Origin: a virus
IMG/VR virus record: IMGVR_UViG_3300024262_000082
Coordinates: 1 to 40,598 of that record
Direction: 5' to 3' (one strand)
Length of the DNA stretch: 40,598 bases
Below are positions 1 to 9,089 of this stretch, one piece after another (position 1 is the stretch's first letter; each line of letters begins with the position of its first letter). Under the pieces are notes generated by a model. That model ran no database searches, had not been told where the DNA came from, and saw only the letters and a list, made by a program, of their open reading frames with translations. Position numbers and translations under genes: made by a program.

Positions 1-30
1 TATTTTAGAAAACTTTTAAATATAAAATAA

Positions 31-45
31 GTATATAATAAAAAA
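31..45 (+). promoter_or_regulatory. TATATAATA-type promoter box
   Basis: GTATATAATAAAAAA lies about 15 bases before the start codon at 60. The same box followed by an A-run precedes the genes at 12041 and 31592, so it is probably a phage promoter; late use is an inference. Confidence 0.4.
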
Positions 46-59
46 GAAATAGAACAGGT

Positions 60-566
60 ATGATTATAACTTTAACACCAGATGATATTATTAAACGATG
101 TCTTTGGAGAGCGTATAGAAGATTTGCTCTTAGAGGTGTTCCAGAATCACAAATAGAAGAAATTGTAAAAGAAAATAAACCTATTTCTATGGATGAAGAA
201 ATGGCATATGTTATAGGCTTATTAAAGGTTATTGAAACAGATAATTTAAAACATCGATTTAATACACATATTATGGATGTGTTAAGAATAAAATCAACAA
301 TACAACAAAATGAAGTTTACATTTCAGTAAGAGTAGTTGAAATGGAATTAGATAGTTTTAAAAAACGATTTCCAACGTATTGGGAATCAACCACAAATTA
401 TGAAAACGCATTAGTTGAATTGACTGAACATATTCAAAAGATACAAGATAGATTACCAGAAGTTGAAATTCACGAATTTAAACAAAAAACTCAGGATAGA
501 ATGATAAAATATTATTCTTCAAAAGATATTAAAAAGATTGTAGAAAAAGTAGAAAAAGGACAATAA
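60..566 (+). CDS. hypothetical protein, 168 aa
   Basis: I do not recognise a family. The protein is mostly helical and charged, starting MIITLTPDDII, with no signal peptide, membrane segment or cysteine motif. A TATATAATA box lies upstream and the stop codon directly abuts that of the minus-strand virion gene (tail to tail, no spacer). The location at the edge of a block of structural genes suggests a tail, neck or baseplate role, but the sequence does not show this. The coding call rests on length, a clean start and tight packing. Confidence 0.7.
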   Translation: MIITLTPDDIIKRCLWRAYRRFALRGVPESQIEEIVKENKPISMDEEMAYVIGLLKVIETDNLKHRFNTHIMDVLRIKSTIQQNEVYISVRVVEMELDSFKKRFPTYWESTTNYENALVELTEHIQKIQDRLPEVEIHEFKQKTQDRMIKYYSSKDIKKIVEKVEKGQ

Positions 567-2987
567 TTATTCCCACAATTTATTAGGTATATTCCTTGCA
601 TATAACTTTCTATTAGCATTATCCGCTAATATTAAGTGATTTGCATCCTTAACTTTATTCTGATTTAATAAATTAGATTTAGAAACATCAGGAACAACAG
701 TATCTAATATTCTAATATTTGTTAATTTTATATTAGACGTTTTTACAATAATATTGTTAGTGTGTGCAAATGATTCGTTAGGAACATCACTGTAAATTTT
801 ACTATAAAGTAATTTAAGTTTAGGATCTGAGATATTTTTTATAATATCAATATTTTTAATAGGTTTATAACCTCTTGATGTGTAGTAAGTTATACCAGTT
901 AAATCAGTAGATTCTAATGTTATTGATTGATAATCAGAAGTGAAATATTTAATATAATAATCACAGTCTCGTTTAAAAATAGTTAAATCTGCTGTTTTCT
1001 GTCTATTATCAAAGTTTACTAATAATCCATACCATAAATTAGTTGTGATTCCACTACCAACTAATGGAAGAGTATAATTATTGTCGTTTATTGTTAATCC
1101 AAATTCATTATTTGCAAACCATACTTTATAACCTAAATTGTTAGTTTCATTGTAGTTATTTATAAATTCATAATATGTATTATTTGGTATATTATAAGAA
1201 TTAAAAACTTCATCAGTAATAATATTATTTTCATTAAATAAATTATTGAAATTTAACCAACATAAGAAAGAACGGTTATCACTTTCTTCGAGTACCTTAT
1301 CTGTAACAGAGTATGTTATTGCAGATACTTGAGTTTGTATATTAGTAAAATCATAATACCCATCAGCGATATTTATACCATAATTAAAAATTTGCTTATT
1401 TTTAATTTCAACTAAAGGATTAATATCAACCCTGAATACTTCATGTGTTAATGGCTTCATTTGTAGTTTATTTGCAATTTTATCTTCTTCTTGTCTATTT
1501 TCAAATCCAAATATTTCATCAATTGTAGTATTATTTGTAAGAGGTTCAAGTAATTCTTTTGCTCTTTGGTTAATGATTTGTTCATTAGCAAGTTGTTCGT
1601 ATTTTTCGAGAATAACTTTATAATAAATACCTTGTTGCATAACATCTCTAAAAACTTGTGAATGTTTCACTCTATAAAGTCTATTTGTTTGACAAAAATA
1701 AATGACATCTTTTTGAGCAGGTCTTTTTTCAATACCAAACGCTTTTTTAAATACATCTTTTAATACATGAATTTCAAAAGTGTCGAATAAATCTAAACTA
1801 AATTCATTAATTTGAACTTGATTGTCAGGAAATTGGTTGTCAGGTACAATTACTTTTATTTTTTGAACATCTGTCATATTAAATAGCTGATATTCGTGTA
1901 AATACATATCTATACCTTTTTCATCTGGATCGGTTCGATAATATTCAATTTCCCAACCTAACATATCGTTAGTTTGATTTGCTAACATATTATAAAATCC
2001 AGTAATTTTTCCTGTTTCATATGGTTTCCAAAGTCCTGCCTGATTTGATGGATCATTATTTTCTTGTTCTAACATACCATAAACATCTTTAACCAAGTAA
2101 CAACTTAAATATTGTGTATAAAAATCTCTATTATAATTATTATAATTTCCAGTAATATCAGAAGCACAACCCCAAATATTTGTTATACCACTTAAACAAA
2201 TTCCACTTCCATCATCATCAGGTGAATCAGTACCATTTACAAATCGAGTAGCACAATCTTCCTTTAAACCATATCTATTTGTCTTTAAGTAATTTGCACT
2301 TACATTTTGAAAATCTCCTGATAATGTTATATCAAAAACTTTAGATATTCCAGAACCAGATTCAACTAAATATTCGATATGTGCAAATCTAACTTCATTT
2401 AATTTGCAAGTTGATATGTTTTCTGTTGTAAGTGGTTCCCATGGGGTGTATGTTCTTCCTCCATTTTGAGTCCATCTATATTTAATAGTTAAATTGTCAG
2501 GATTTATTGAAAATAGTTGAAAATCATCAATTCTAAATACTTTATAAATATCTTTAGGTTTTAGTATAATAGATGTTCCACCTGAAATAACAAAAACGTC
2601 ATTTGTTTCTTCAATGTTATATGTTCCATTAATTACTATATCACTAATCGTTATTGTGGGAGTTGATGTTCTAACCTCATCTACTCTATAATAATAAATT
2701 CTGATATAGAAGTCGTTTTCATCACAAAATTCTCTTGTGATACCAGATATTGGTATTTTATCACTCCAAGTTACTCCAGTTTTTGAATTTGAATAATCAA
2801 AGTACTTAGCAAAATAGTGTGATGTACTATCACCTTGAATTTTATCATTAAATGATGTTATCGTTTTAATTCCTTTCGTTACTGTTGATTCAAAAATCTT
2901 AATATCTCTTTGTTGTGTTGATGGCTCAGATCCTATCCAGTTCATTGTGAAAGTACCATCATATCTTTTATTTAGAACATAATCCAT
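567..2987 (-). CDS. large virion structural protein, 806 aa (tail/baseplate-like)
   Basis: This long protein is beta-rich and low in cysteine. The first ~250 residues contain repeated short strands and Gly/Ser/Thr-Gly-Ile turns, like phage fibre and baseplate proteins. A central part (~390-520) is helical and mixed, with a lysine-rich segment around KDVFKKAFGIEKRP. The last ~200 residues, with alternating aromatic strands such as FLCWLNFNNLF and LWYGLLVNFD, look like a concanavalin/LamG-type beta sandwich. The start ATG at 2987 follows an AAGGAG-free AT-rich leader and a TATATA box at 3011-3021. It is divergent from two other virion genes. Exact structural role is not determinable here; baseplate or tail appendage is the best inference. 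Confidence 0.65.
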   Translation of the reverse strand: MDYVLNKRYDGTFTMNWIGSEPSTQQRDIKIFESTVTKGIKTITSFNDKIQGDSTSHYFAKYFDYSNSKTGVTWSDKIPISGITREFCDENDFYIRIYYYRVDEVRTSTPTITISDIVINGTYNIEETNDVFVISGGTSIILKPKDIYKVFRIDDFQLFSINPDNLTIKYRWTQNGGRTYTPWEPLTTENISTCKLNEVRFAHIEYLVESGSGISKVFDITLSGDFQNVSANYLKTNRYGLKEDCATRFVNGTDSPDDDGSGICLSGITNIWGCASDITGNYNNYNRDFYTQYLSCYLVKDVYGMLEQENNDPSNQAGLWKPYETGKITGFYNMLANQTNDMLGWEIEYYRTDPDEKGIDMYLHEYQLFNMTDVQKIKVIVPDNQFPDNQVQINEFSLDLFDTFEIHVLKDVFKKAFGIEKRPAQKDVIYFCQTNRLYRVKHSQVFRDVMQQGIYYKVILEKYEQLANEQIINQRAKELLEPLTNNTTIDEIFGFENRQEEDKIANKLQMKPLTHEVFRVDINPLVEIKNKQIFNYGINIADGYYDFTNIQTQVSAITYSVTDKVLEESDNRSFLCWLNFNNLFNENNIITDEVFNSYNIPNNTYYEFINNYNETNNLGYKVWFANNEFGLTINDNNYTLPLVGSGITTNLWYGLLVNFDNRQKTADLTIFKRDCDYYIKYFTSDYQSITLESTDLTGITYYTSRGYKPIKNIDIIKNISDPKLKLLYSKIYSDVPNESFAHTNNIIVKTSNIKLTNIRILDTVVPDVSKSNLLNQNKVKDANHLILADNANRKLYARNIPNKLWE

Positions 2988-3010
2988 TTATCTTTAAGGA
3001 GTATTTTAGT

Positions 3011-3021
3011 TTATATATTAA
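3011..3021 (-). promoter_or_regulatory. TTAATATATAA promoter box (minus strand)
   Basis: This forms an inverted pair with the box at 3039-3050 in the 80-base divergent region between the genes starting at 2987 and 3068. It reads TTAATATATAA on the minus strand, about 24 bases before the start at 2987. Confidence 0.5.
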
Positions 3022-3038
3022 TTTTTAGATTATACAAA

Positions 3039-3050
3039 TTAATATATAAA
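3039..3050 (+). promoter_or_regulatory. TTAATATATAAA promoter box (plus strand)
   Basis: Same box as at 3011-3021 but on the plus strand, 17 bases before the ATG at 3068 and followed by an A-rich leader. Confidence 0.5.
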
Positions 3051-3067
3051 GAAAAACAAAAGAAAAC

Positions 3068-3574
3068 ATGAAAATAGTACCAAATGATCTTTTAAAACCA
3101 ACCGAAAAATGTATAAAGGTGTGGAATTGTTCATTCATTGCTACTGAAGGACCAAATATTTTAGGTAAGATTAGTTTAGATGATTTGGAAATACCATTTA
3201 CATCTACTTATAGAGCAAAGGTAACACTTGCTGGTGGTGCAGAAAATACTTTATTATCCTATGGTAATATAGGTGAAAAACTTACATATTTGATGATTAA
3301 AGTTACTTATGATTCTGAAAATGATCCATATTATATTTATCAAAAAGAAAATTATAATATAACATATTGGCTTTCAGGTTCTACAACTGGTGTTACATAT
3401 CCTATTGCTGAAAATGTTTATCCTATTGGTAGATTAATGGTGCTTTCAGGTTCAGATACAAATAAAGTTCCAAGAATTTTTGTAAGCAATCCAAATCAAT
3501 ATCCTGTAACATTGGATATGATTATGGCAAATTATGTGTCTGAGACTATAAGTGTTTCTGGAACAACTTCTTAA
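3068..3574 (+). CDS. virion-like protein, 168 aa, paralogue of the next gene's N-terminus
   Basis: The whole protein aligns by eye with the first ~155 residues of the next gene. Both open MxIxPNxLLxPTEKxIKxW followed by SFI and EGPN, both contain a NITYxxSG segment, and both end the domain with KVPRIFxxNPNxxxVxLD. It is beta-rich and small with no membrane segment. It lies in tandem with its paralogue 14 bases apart, and both share the upstream TATATA box. The composition (many Thr/Ser/Gly turns) fits a fibre, decoration or baseplate protein; the precise role is unknown. Confidence 0.7.
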   Translation: MKIVPNDLLKPTEKCIKVWNCSFIATEGPNILGKISLDDLEIPFTSTYRAKVTLAGGAENTLLSYGNIGEKLTYLMIKVTYDSENDPYYIYQKENYNITYWLSGSTTGVTYPIAENVYPIGRLMVLSGSDTNKVPRIFVSNPNQYPVTLDMIMANYVSETISVSGTTS

Positions 3575-3588
3575 AATAACTTTTATGT

Positions 3589-5388
3589 ATGCAGATAAGA
3601 CCAAACAGACTTTTAACGCCTACTGAAAAGAGTATAAAACCTTGGGAAAGAAGTTTTATATCTGTCGAAGGACCTAATAATATTGATGAATTATTATTAA
3701 ATGATATTGCTATTGGTTATTCTGATTTTTATTTATCAAGACAAGTTTTATTTTCAAATACAAAAAATATACCATTACAGTTTAATGGACTTGAGGAAGA
3801 ATTAATATTTCTTATGGTTCGTGTTAGAAAGGATTCTGAAGATAATCCACATTTGGATTATGATATAACTAGAAATATAACATATTATTTCTCAGGGTTT
3901 ACTGGTGATACACAGGCAATAAACACATTTTTCATACAAACTGGTTCTTATGAAAATAAAGTACCAAGAATATTTTTTAATAATCCTAATGAATTTAATG
4001 TTGTTTTAGATGTTTTTGGAGCAATCTTAGAAAAAACAACTACATCGATATCAAATACTGGTGTAACAGTGTGTAGTAATTTGTGGTTAGAGAGTGTAAT
4101 ATCAGATCAAGTACCAGATAATATTTCATCTATAACAGGTTCAACAGCATTAAAGACTATTTTATTTAATATTGATGGTTATGTAGATGATGATTATGTG
4201 GATGATTATTTTGAAGATGATATATGTTCAACAATACCATATACTGGTATTACAAATATAGTGAAAGATTTAGATAATTTAAGAATAACAATAACTGGTG
4301 ATACACAAGTTTATATACTTAATTTTTTAACAGAATTTGATTTACATCAAGCATATTCTAGAATAAAATGGGTTATGTCAGATCCTGATAATAGATTTCT
4401 AGATGTTGATTATGTTTATGAGAGTAATAGTGGTATCACGGGGATAGATACACAAGTTCCAATAATATATTATTATCCTAGTGGAACAACAACACCTACT
4501 GGCTCAACATTGGGAGTATTAACAAAAAATCAAGTTCTTGAACATTTTATTAGTGGTGTTACTGATTATTGGGATAATAATTTAGATATAACTGGTGCTA
4601 CATCATATTTAACTAAATTAGGCAGTCCAGTTACATTAACAGGTACCTCCGAAGAAGGTATTTATGAAATAGAATATACATATACAGATAATGCGAATAA
4701 TTTTACGGGTGCAACTATTGGAAATATTTTAGTTGATGCAACACTACCAATTATACACTATAAGTATGGTATTGTGAGTTCTGGTACAACAGGAAGTACA
4801 TTGACAGGAAGTACAATAGATTATTCAGGTTCTACAATTACTGAAGTAGTTGAAATATTTTCAGGCTTTACAATGGTTGCATCAGGTAGAACACCAACTG
4901 GAATAACAAGTAATGATATAATGAATTATATCATTGATAGTGTTTATGATAATGTAGATACAACAATATCAAAATATGATATTGATTTTTATAAAGTGGA
5001 TAATCGAAGAAATTTAATAGATGTTATAGCAGATCCTTATTATACAAAAACTTATAATAGTTTAACAATACCACCATTATCAGGTGCAGGTCAAACTTTA
5101 ATTTTTACTGGTGGCACTAATCTATATTGGACATCAGGTGATACTGCTAATATAAGATATAATTCTACACACAATTTTAATGTAATAGTTGATAATTATA
5201 ATTATACAACTGGTATATTTTCAACTACAATTACAAGTGGTATAACAGGTTCAGGCTCAACATATTCAAATTGGATAGTTGATGAACAGAGTGGCAATAA
5301 AATATTAGATTTTTGTATTAAATTAACCCTTAGTGATTTTTGTGGTAATATTACAACTGATTATCTTATATTAAGAACTAAAAGTTAA
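3589..5388 (+). CDS. virion fibre-like protein, 599 aa, with duplicated N-terminal domain
   Basis: Residues 1-155 form the same domain as the preceding 168-residue protein. The rest is a long beta-rich extension with many STTGSTLTGST-like Thr/Ser/Gly segments, and stretches resembling Ig- or cadherin-like repeats (for example the EGIYEIEYTYTDNANN region, followed by D-A-T-LP, typical of Ig-like adhesion repeats). This fits a multi-domain tail fibre or adhesin built on a shared N-terminal attachment domain. It is followed by a homing endonuclease and then by a glycosyltransferase with an autotransporter-heptosyltransferase-like half, so its Ser/Thr-rich segments are plausible glycosylation substrates (inference). 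Confidence 0.7.
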   Translation: MQIRPNRLLTPTEKSIKPWERSFISVEGPNNIDELLLNDIAIGYSDFYLSRQVLFSNTKNIPLQFNGLEEELIFLMVRVRKDSEDNPHLDYDITRNITYYFSGFTGDTQAINTFFIQTGSYENKVPRIFFNNPNEFNVVLDVFGAILEKTTTSISNTGVTVCSNLWLESVISDQVPDNISSITGSTALKTILFNIDGYVDDDYVDDYFEDDICSTIPYTGITNIVKDLDNLRITITGDTQVYILNFLTEFDLHQAYSRIKWVMSDPDNRFLDVDYVYESNSGITGIDTQVPIIYYYPSGTTTPTGSTLGVLTKNQVLEHFISGVTDYWDNNLDITGATSYLTKLGSPVTLTGTSEEGIYEIEYTYTDNANNFTGATIGNILVDATLPIIHYKYGIVSSGTTGSTLTGSTIDYSGSTITEVVEIFSGFTMVASGRTPTGITSNDIMNYIIDSVYDNVDTTISKYDIDFYKVDNRRNLIDVIADPYYTKTYNSLTIPPLSGAGQTLIFTGGTNLYWTSGDTANIRYNSTHNFNVIVDNYNYTTGIFSTTITSGITGSGSTYSNWIVDEQSGNKILDFCIKLTLSDFCGNITTDYLILRTKS

Positions 5389-5403
5389 AAATTAAAATCC
5401 AAT

Positions 5404-5418
5404 TTTTATATATAAAAA
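5404..5418 (+). promoter_or_regulatory. TATATATAAAAATAA box
   Basis: AT-rich TATATATAAAAATA element within the 120-base gap between the fibre-like gene and the homing endonuclease. It is a weak member of the promoter-box family. Confidence 0.25.
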
Positions 5419-5446
5419 TAATCGCATCAATTTTTATTTCAACTAA

Positions 5447-5469
5447 GTTATTACACCATATTTAATAAC
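5447..5469. repeat. short inverted repeat GTTATTA/TAATAAC
   Basis: GTTATTA at 5447-5453 and TAATAAC at 5463-5469 are perfect inverted arms with a 9-base loop, just ahead of the homing endonuclease. It could be a small hairpin or binding site; there is no U-tract, so it is not a convincing terminator. Confidence 0.35.
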
Positions 5470-5483
5470 GGGTGGTATATTTT

Positions 5484-5500
5484 CATATATAGATAAAAAA
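5484..5500 (+). promoter_or_regulatory. CATATATAGATAAAAAA promoter box
   Basis: It closely matches AATATATAGATAAAAAA before the gene at 31011 and lies ~10-25 bases before the endonuclease start. Confidence 0.4.
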
Positions 5501-5508
5501 AAACAAAA

Positions 5509-6243
5509 ATGGTAATTTATAAAACAACTAATTTAATTAATGGGAAATTTTATGTTGGTCAAGATATTAAGGATAATCCCAAATATTTTGGTTCTGGCAC
5601 AGCATTAATATTGGCTATTAAAAAGTATGGTAAGAAAAATTTCAAAAAAGAAATTTTAGAATATTGTTCAAATGAAGTGTATATGGATGAAAGAGAGATT
5701 TTTTGGATTAAAAAACTTAATGCGACAAATAGAAAAATTGCATACAATATTTGTGAAGGTGGTAGAACATATCGAGCAATGAAAGGTGAAAATCATCCTA
5801 TGTTTGGTAAAAAACATTCAGAAGAAACAAAGAAGATAATAAGGGAAAAAAGAAAACTTCAGAAAATGTCTGAAGAGCAAAAAGAAATACTTAGACAAAA
5901 ATGGTTAGGTGATGAAAATCCAGGTAAAAATAAATCAAAAGAAACAATAGCAAAAATTTCAAAAAGTAAAAAAGGTAAATATAAGGGTGAAGAGAACCCT
6001 ATGTTTGGTAGAACTCACTCAGAAGAAACCAAAGAACATTGGAGTAAAATTAGAAAAGGTAAAAATGTTGGAACATCTAATCCTGATGCGACAAGATATT
6101 TTATTGAATCACCAGATGGTGAAGAGTTGATTTTTGAAACTAGGAAAAGTGCAATGAAAAAACTTGGTTGTAGTTTAGGTTTTTTTCAAACAAAACATTT
6201 TAAAGGGTATAAATTAATAAAAAAAGAAAATATTAATAGATGA
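5509..6243 (+). CDS. GIY-YIG homing endonuclease with NUMOD3 repeats
   Basis: The N-terminal ~90 residues are a GIY-YIG nuclease domain: the opening MVIYKTTNLINGKFYVGQ carries the paired Tyr motif (I-Y at 3-4, Y-V-G at 15-17), with a conserved Glu in the MDEREIFWIKKLN helix. Two NUMOD3 DNA-binding motifs follow (NHPMFGKKHSEETK near residue 95 and NPMFGRTHSEETK near 164), then a C-terminal helix-turn-helix-like segment (SAMKKLGCS). At 244 residues it matches the I-TevI/Seg size class. Its TGA overlaps the ATG of the glycosyltransferase (ATGA). It is a selfish element probably mobilising into this intergenic site, and no intron is evident. Confidence 0.93.
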   Translation: MVIYKTTNLINGKFYVGQDIKDNPKYFGSGTALILAIKKYGKKNFKKEILEYCSNEVYMDEREIFWIKKLNATNRKIAYNICEGGRTYRAMKGENHPMFGKKHSEETKKIIREKRKLQKMSEEQKEILRQKWLGDENPGKNKSKETIAKISKSKKGKYKGEENPMFGRTHSEETKEHWSKIRKGKNVGTSNPDATRYFIESPDGEELIFETRKSAMKKLGCSLGFFQTKHFKGYKLIKKENINR

Positions 6244-8693
6244 AACGGTTATTACTTTTAGTCCCCCACATGTCCACTGGAGGGTTACCCCAAGTAGCTT
6301 TAAAAAGAGTTGAACTTTTAATGGACGATTACGAAGTTTATGTAATGGAATATAGACAATTAGCTTGGAAATATGTTGTTCAAAGAAATAAAATAATTGA
6401 ATTACTTGGTGACAATTTTATATCATTAGGTCGTCACGAAACAGAAGAGAAAAGAGATAAATTTGAATATTATTTTAAATCGGTTAAGGCTGATGTGGTT
6501 CATATGGAAGAAATTCCAGAAATGTTTATGAGAGAAGAACATGCGAATATCGTTTATTCTAAAGATAGAAAATATAAACTATTTGAAACTACACATACTT
6601 CAACTTTTAATGTTGATAATAAAAAATATTTTCCAGATAAATTTTTATTTGTTTCGGAACATTCTAAAGAAGAATATTCTAAATATAATATACCTTCAGA
6701 AGTTATTAATTATCCAATTGATAAAATAGAAAGACAAAGATATAAATATATTAAAGAATTAGAATTGGATCCTGAATATTTTCATGTATTAAATGTTGGA
6801 TTATTTACTCAAGGTAAAAATCAAGGTCATATTTTTAAAATGGCTAAAGAATTGCAAAATTATAAAATTCAATTTCATTTTATTGGTAATCAAGCTGACA
6901 ACTTTAAAAATTATTGGGGTCCGTTAAATAATTTAGGGTTAGATAATTGTAGAGTGTGGGGAGAACGAGATGATGTTGAAAAATTTTATAATGCTTGTGA
7001 TTTATTATTATTTCCTTCGGTATTAGAATTAAATCCTCTTGTTATAAAAGAAGCATTAACATATCAGATGCCAATTCTTATGTATAGATTGCCAGTATTA
7101 AAAGATACTTATGATAATGATTATCTAATAACTTATTTAACAGATAATTATGAAAGTGATGTTTTATTATTATTAGAAAAATTTAATATTAGAAAAAAAT
7201 ATACAGATTCTGAAGGGTTTAAACAATTGATGATTAATAATTATGGTGAGGTTGTAAATTCTCCAAAAGAAATTGATTATAAAATAGATTTTCTTGATGG
7301 TGCTAAAGTTGAATTGTATGGTAATAGTGATGAAATGTTTGATATTGAATTTATAAATAAAGATAAAAATGTTGTTGAATATTCTACACAACTTTCACCA
7401 AATCTTTGGTCAAAAACTAATAATAAATATTATATTAATTGGAAAATTGTTATAAAGAAGGATGGTAAAGTTGTTGTTAATCATGATTTTAATTTAGGAG
7501 GTAAAAATGTTTATATTCAATTTGATTCTAAAGCACTTGGTGATTCATTAGCATTTATACCATATGTTGAAGAATTTAGAAAGAAACATAATTGTACTAT
7601 ATTTTGTTCAACATTTTGGAATCATTTGTATGAGAAAGAATATCCTGAGATTATTTTTATAAATCCAGGTGAACACCCTGGTATTAAATCTGTTGAAAGA
7701 GGACTAAATAAAGAAATGTATGCTAAGTATTCTATTGGTTGGTATCAACCTTGGAAACAAAACCAGAATCCTAATGATTATAAAAAAATACCATTACAAC
7801 AAACTGCATCGGATATATTAGGTTTAGATTTTAAAGAAATTGTACCTAAAATAAGTCTGGAAAAAAGAGAAAGAACTATTGAAGAAAAATATGTTTGTAT
7901 TGCTCAATATTCAACGGCAAATGCAAAACATTGGCATTATCCATATAAGAATAGTCATTTAGGATGGCAAATGTTAGTTGATTGGTTAAATGCTCAAGGT
8001 TATAAAGTAGTGGTGATTAGTAAACAGCCGTCAACATTAGAAAATATTATAAATCATACAGGCATTTCAATTGAAGAATGTATAAATGATATAAATTATT
8101 GTGAGTTTTTTATTGGTGTATCATCAGGTTTAGCTTGGCTTTCTTGGGTATTAGGTAAAAAGGTAGTGATGATATCTGGATTCTCAGATCCTATTTGTGA
8201 ATTTAAATCTAATAATATAAGAATACAGAATAAAAATGTGTGTAATTCATGTTTTAATAGACACGAATTTGATAAAGGTACTTGGAATTGGTGTCCTGAT
8301 CATAAAGATACTGAAAGACAATTTGAATGTACATTAAATATTACACCTGAGATGGTGATAGATGAAATGAAGAAAAATAATTTAGTTAATGAAAAAATTC
8401 AAGTTGATTTTAGTAAATATTTTGTTAAATCATACGATATTAATTTAGAATCTGAAAAAATAAAATATGAATTAAAAGATAATAAAATAATGTTATCTTA
8501 TAAAGAAGGTACACTACCTGAATTGAATGTTGATATTTTTGATGTTTATACGAATGTAGTTTATCAAACGCTAAATGATGTGAAGTTGAGCGATAAATAT
8601 ATTGTTTGGGGTCAACCCAGCATAGATTTAAAAGATAAGAGTTTAGGATTAAGATTTTATAAGGAAAAAACAATTTTAAAAATAACTGTATAG
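6240..8693 (+). CDS. two-domain glycosyltransferase: GT4-like plus autotransporter-heptosyltransferase-like
   Basis: Residues 1-310 form a GT-B glycosyltransferase of GT4 type: LVPHMSTGGLPQVAL at the N-terminus, VGLFTQGKNQGH for the donor-site lysine loop, and an E-x7-E motif in ELNPLVIKE. From ~340 it changes to a second enzyme resembling the autotransporter strand-loop-strand O-heptosyltransferases (TibC/BAHT): a beta accessory segment, DSKALGDSLAFIPYVEEFRK, CSTFWNHLYEKEYPE, then a four-cysteine finger at C668, C671, C685 and C697 (CNSCF...WNWCP...FEC), known to bind iron in TibC. The last ~100 residues are an extra beta-rich domain. It lies directly behind virion genes and may O-glycosylate virion proteins (inference). 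Confidence 0.85.
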   Translation: MKRLLLLVPHMSTGGLPQVALKRVELLMDDYEVYVMEYRQLAWKYVVQRNKIIELLGDNFISLGRHETEEKRDKFEYYFKSVKADVVHMEEIPEMFMREEHANIVYSKDRKYKLFETTHTSTFNVDNKKYFPDKFLFVSEHSKEEYSKYNIPSEVINYPIDKIERQRYKYIKELELDPEYFHVLNVGLFTQGKNQGHIFKMAKELQNYKIQFHFIGNQADNFKNYWGPLNNLGLDNCRVWGERDDVEKFYNACDLLLFPSVLELNPLVIKEALTYQMPILMYRLPVLKDTYDNDYLITYLTDNYESDVLLLLEKFNIRKKYTDSEGFKQLMINNYGEVVNSPKEIDYKIDFLDGAKVELYGNSDEMFDIEFINKDKNVVEYSTQLSPNLWSKTNNKYYINWKIVIKKDGKVVVNHDFNLGGKNVYIQFDSKALGDSLAFIPYVEEFRKKHNCTIFCSTFWNHLYEKEYPEIIFINPGEHPGIKSVERGLNKEMYAKYSIGWYQPWKQNQNPNDYKKIPLQQTASDILGLDFKEIVPKISLEKRERTIEEKYVCIAQYSTANAKHWHYPYKNSHLGWQMLVDWLNAQGYKVVVISKQPSTLENIINHTGISIEECINDINYCEFFIGVSSGLAWLSWVLGKKVVMISGFSDPICEFKSNNIRIQNKNVCNSCFNRHEFDKGTWNWCPDHKDTERQFECTLNITPEMVIDEMKKNNLVNEKIQVDFSKYFVKSYDINLESEKIKYELKDNKIMLSYKEGTLPELNVDIFDVYTNVVYQTLNDVKLSDKYIVWGQPSIDLKDKSLGLRFYKEKTILKITV

Positions 8694-8711
8694 TGATTTA
8701 TAACTATTTGA

Positions 8712-9074
8712 TTATGAGTTGGGTAGAACTACATCATTCGAAACCCCACCACCACCAATATTTCCAGGACCATTATAATCTGTTGGAACAGGTTGTTGAT
8801 TAGTGTAAGAAGGATTCATAGGCACTTTCATTTCTCCGTCACCTTTTCCACCACTTATAATTTTACTTGCGGGTACAGAAAAATTGTGTCCTTTTCTTAT
8901 TGTACCAACATCTTCGACTGCAATGACAATATATTGATTTGAATTTGGTACTTTATTATGAACGGTGATAGGAACAACTACTCTTTCTTCAGTTCCAGGT
9001 ACTTTAACTAAGATGTTGCCTTTATCCCCGTTACCAAAAGATTCAAATAATTCGTATGTTTCTAAATATTTCAT
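8712..9074 (-). CDS. small protein with capsid-targeting-like N-terminus, 120 aa
   Basis: It begins MKYLETYELFES, a member of the MKxxxxFE-type tag shared by many proteins in this window. A small beta-rich domain follows (residues ~20-75, ILVKVPGTEERVVVPI...YIVIAVEDVG). The tail from ~85 is low-complexity Gly/Pro/Asn (MKVPMNPSYTNQQPV, then GGGG). It lacks the KYNL end. A TATATATAAC box sits 3-4 bases before the ATG. It is the last of four tagged genes on the minus strand. Function is unknown; packaging into the head is an inference from the tag. Confidence 0.8.
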   Translation of the reverse strand: MKYLETYELFESFGNGDKGNILVKVPGTEERVVVPITVHNKVPNSNQYIVIAVEDVGTIRKGHNFSVPASKIISGGKGDGEMKVPMNPSYTNQQPVPTDYNGPGNIGGGGVSNDVVLPNS

Positions 9075-9077
9075 AAG

Positions 9078-9088
9078 TTATATATAAA
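9078..9088 (-). promoter_or_regulatory. TTATATATAA promoter box close to start
   Basis: On the minus strand TTTATATATAACTTATG runs straight into the ATG at 9074. Such spacing would give a nearly leaderless message if the box is a -10 element. Confidence 0.45.
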
Positions 9089-9089
9089 A

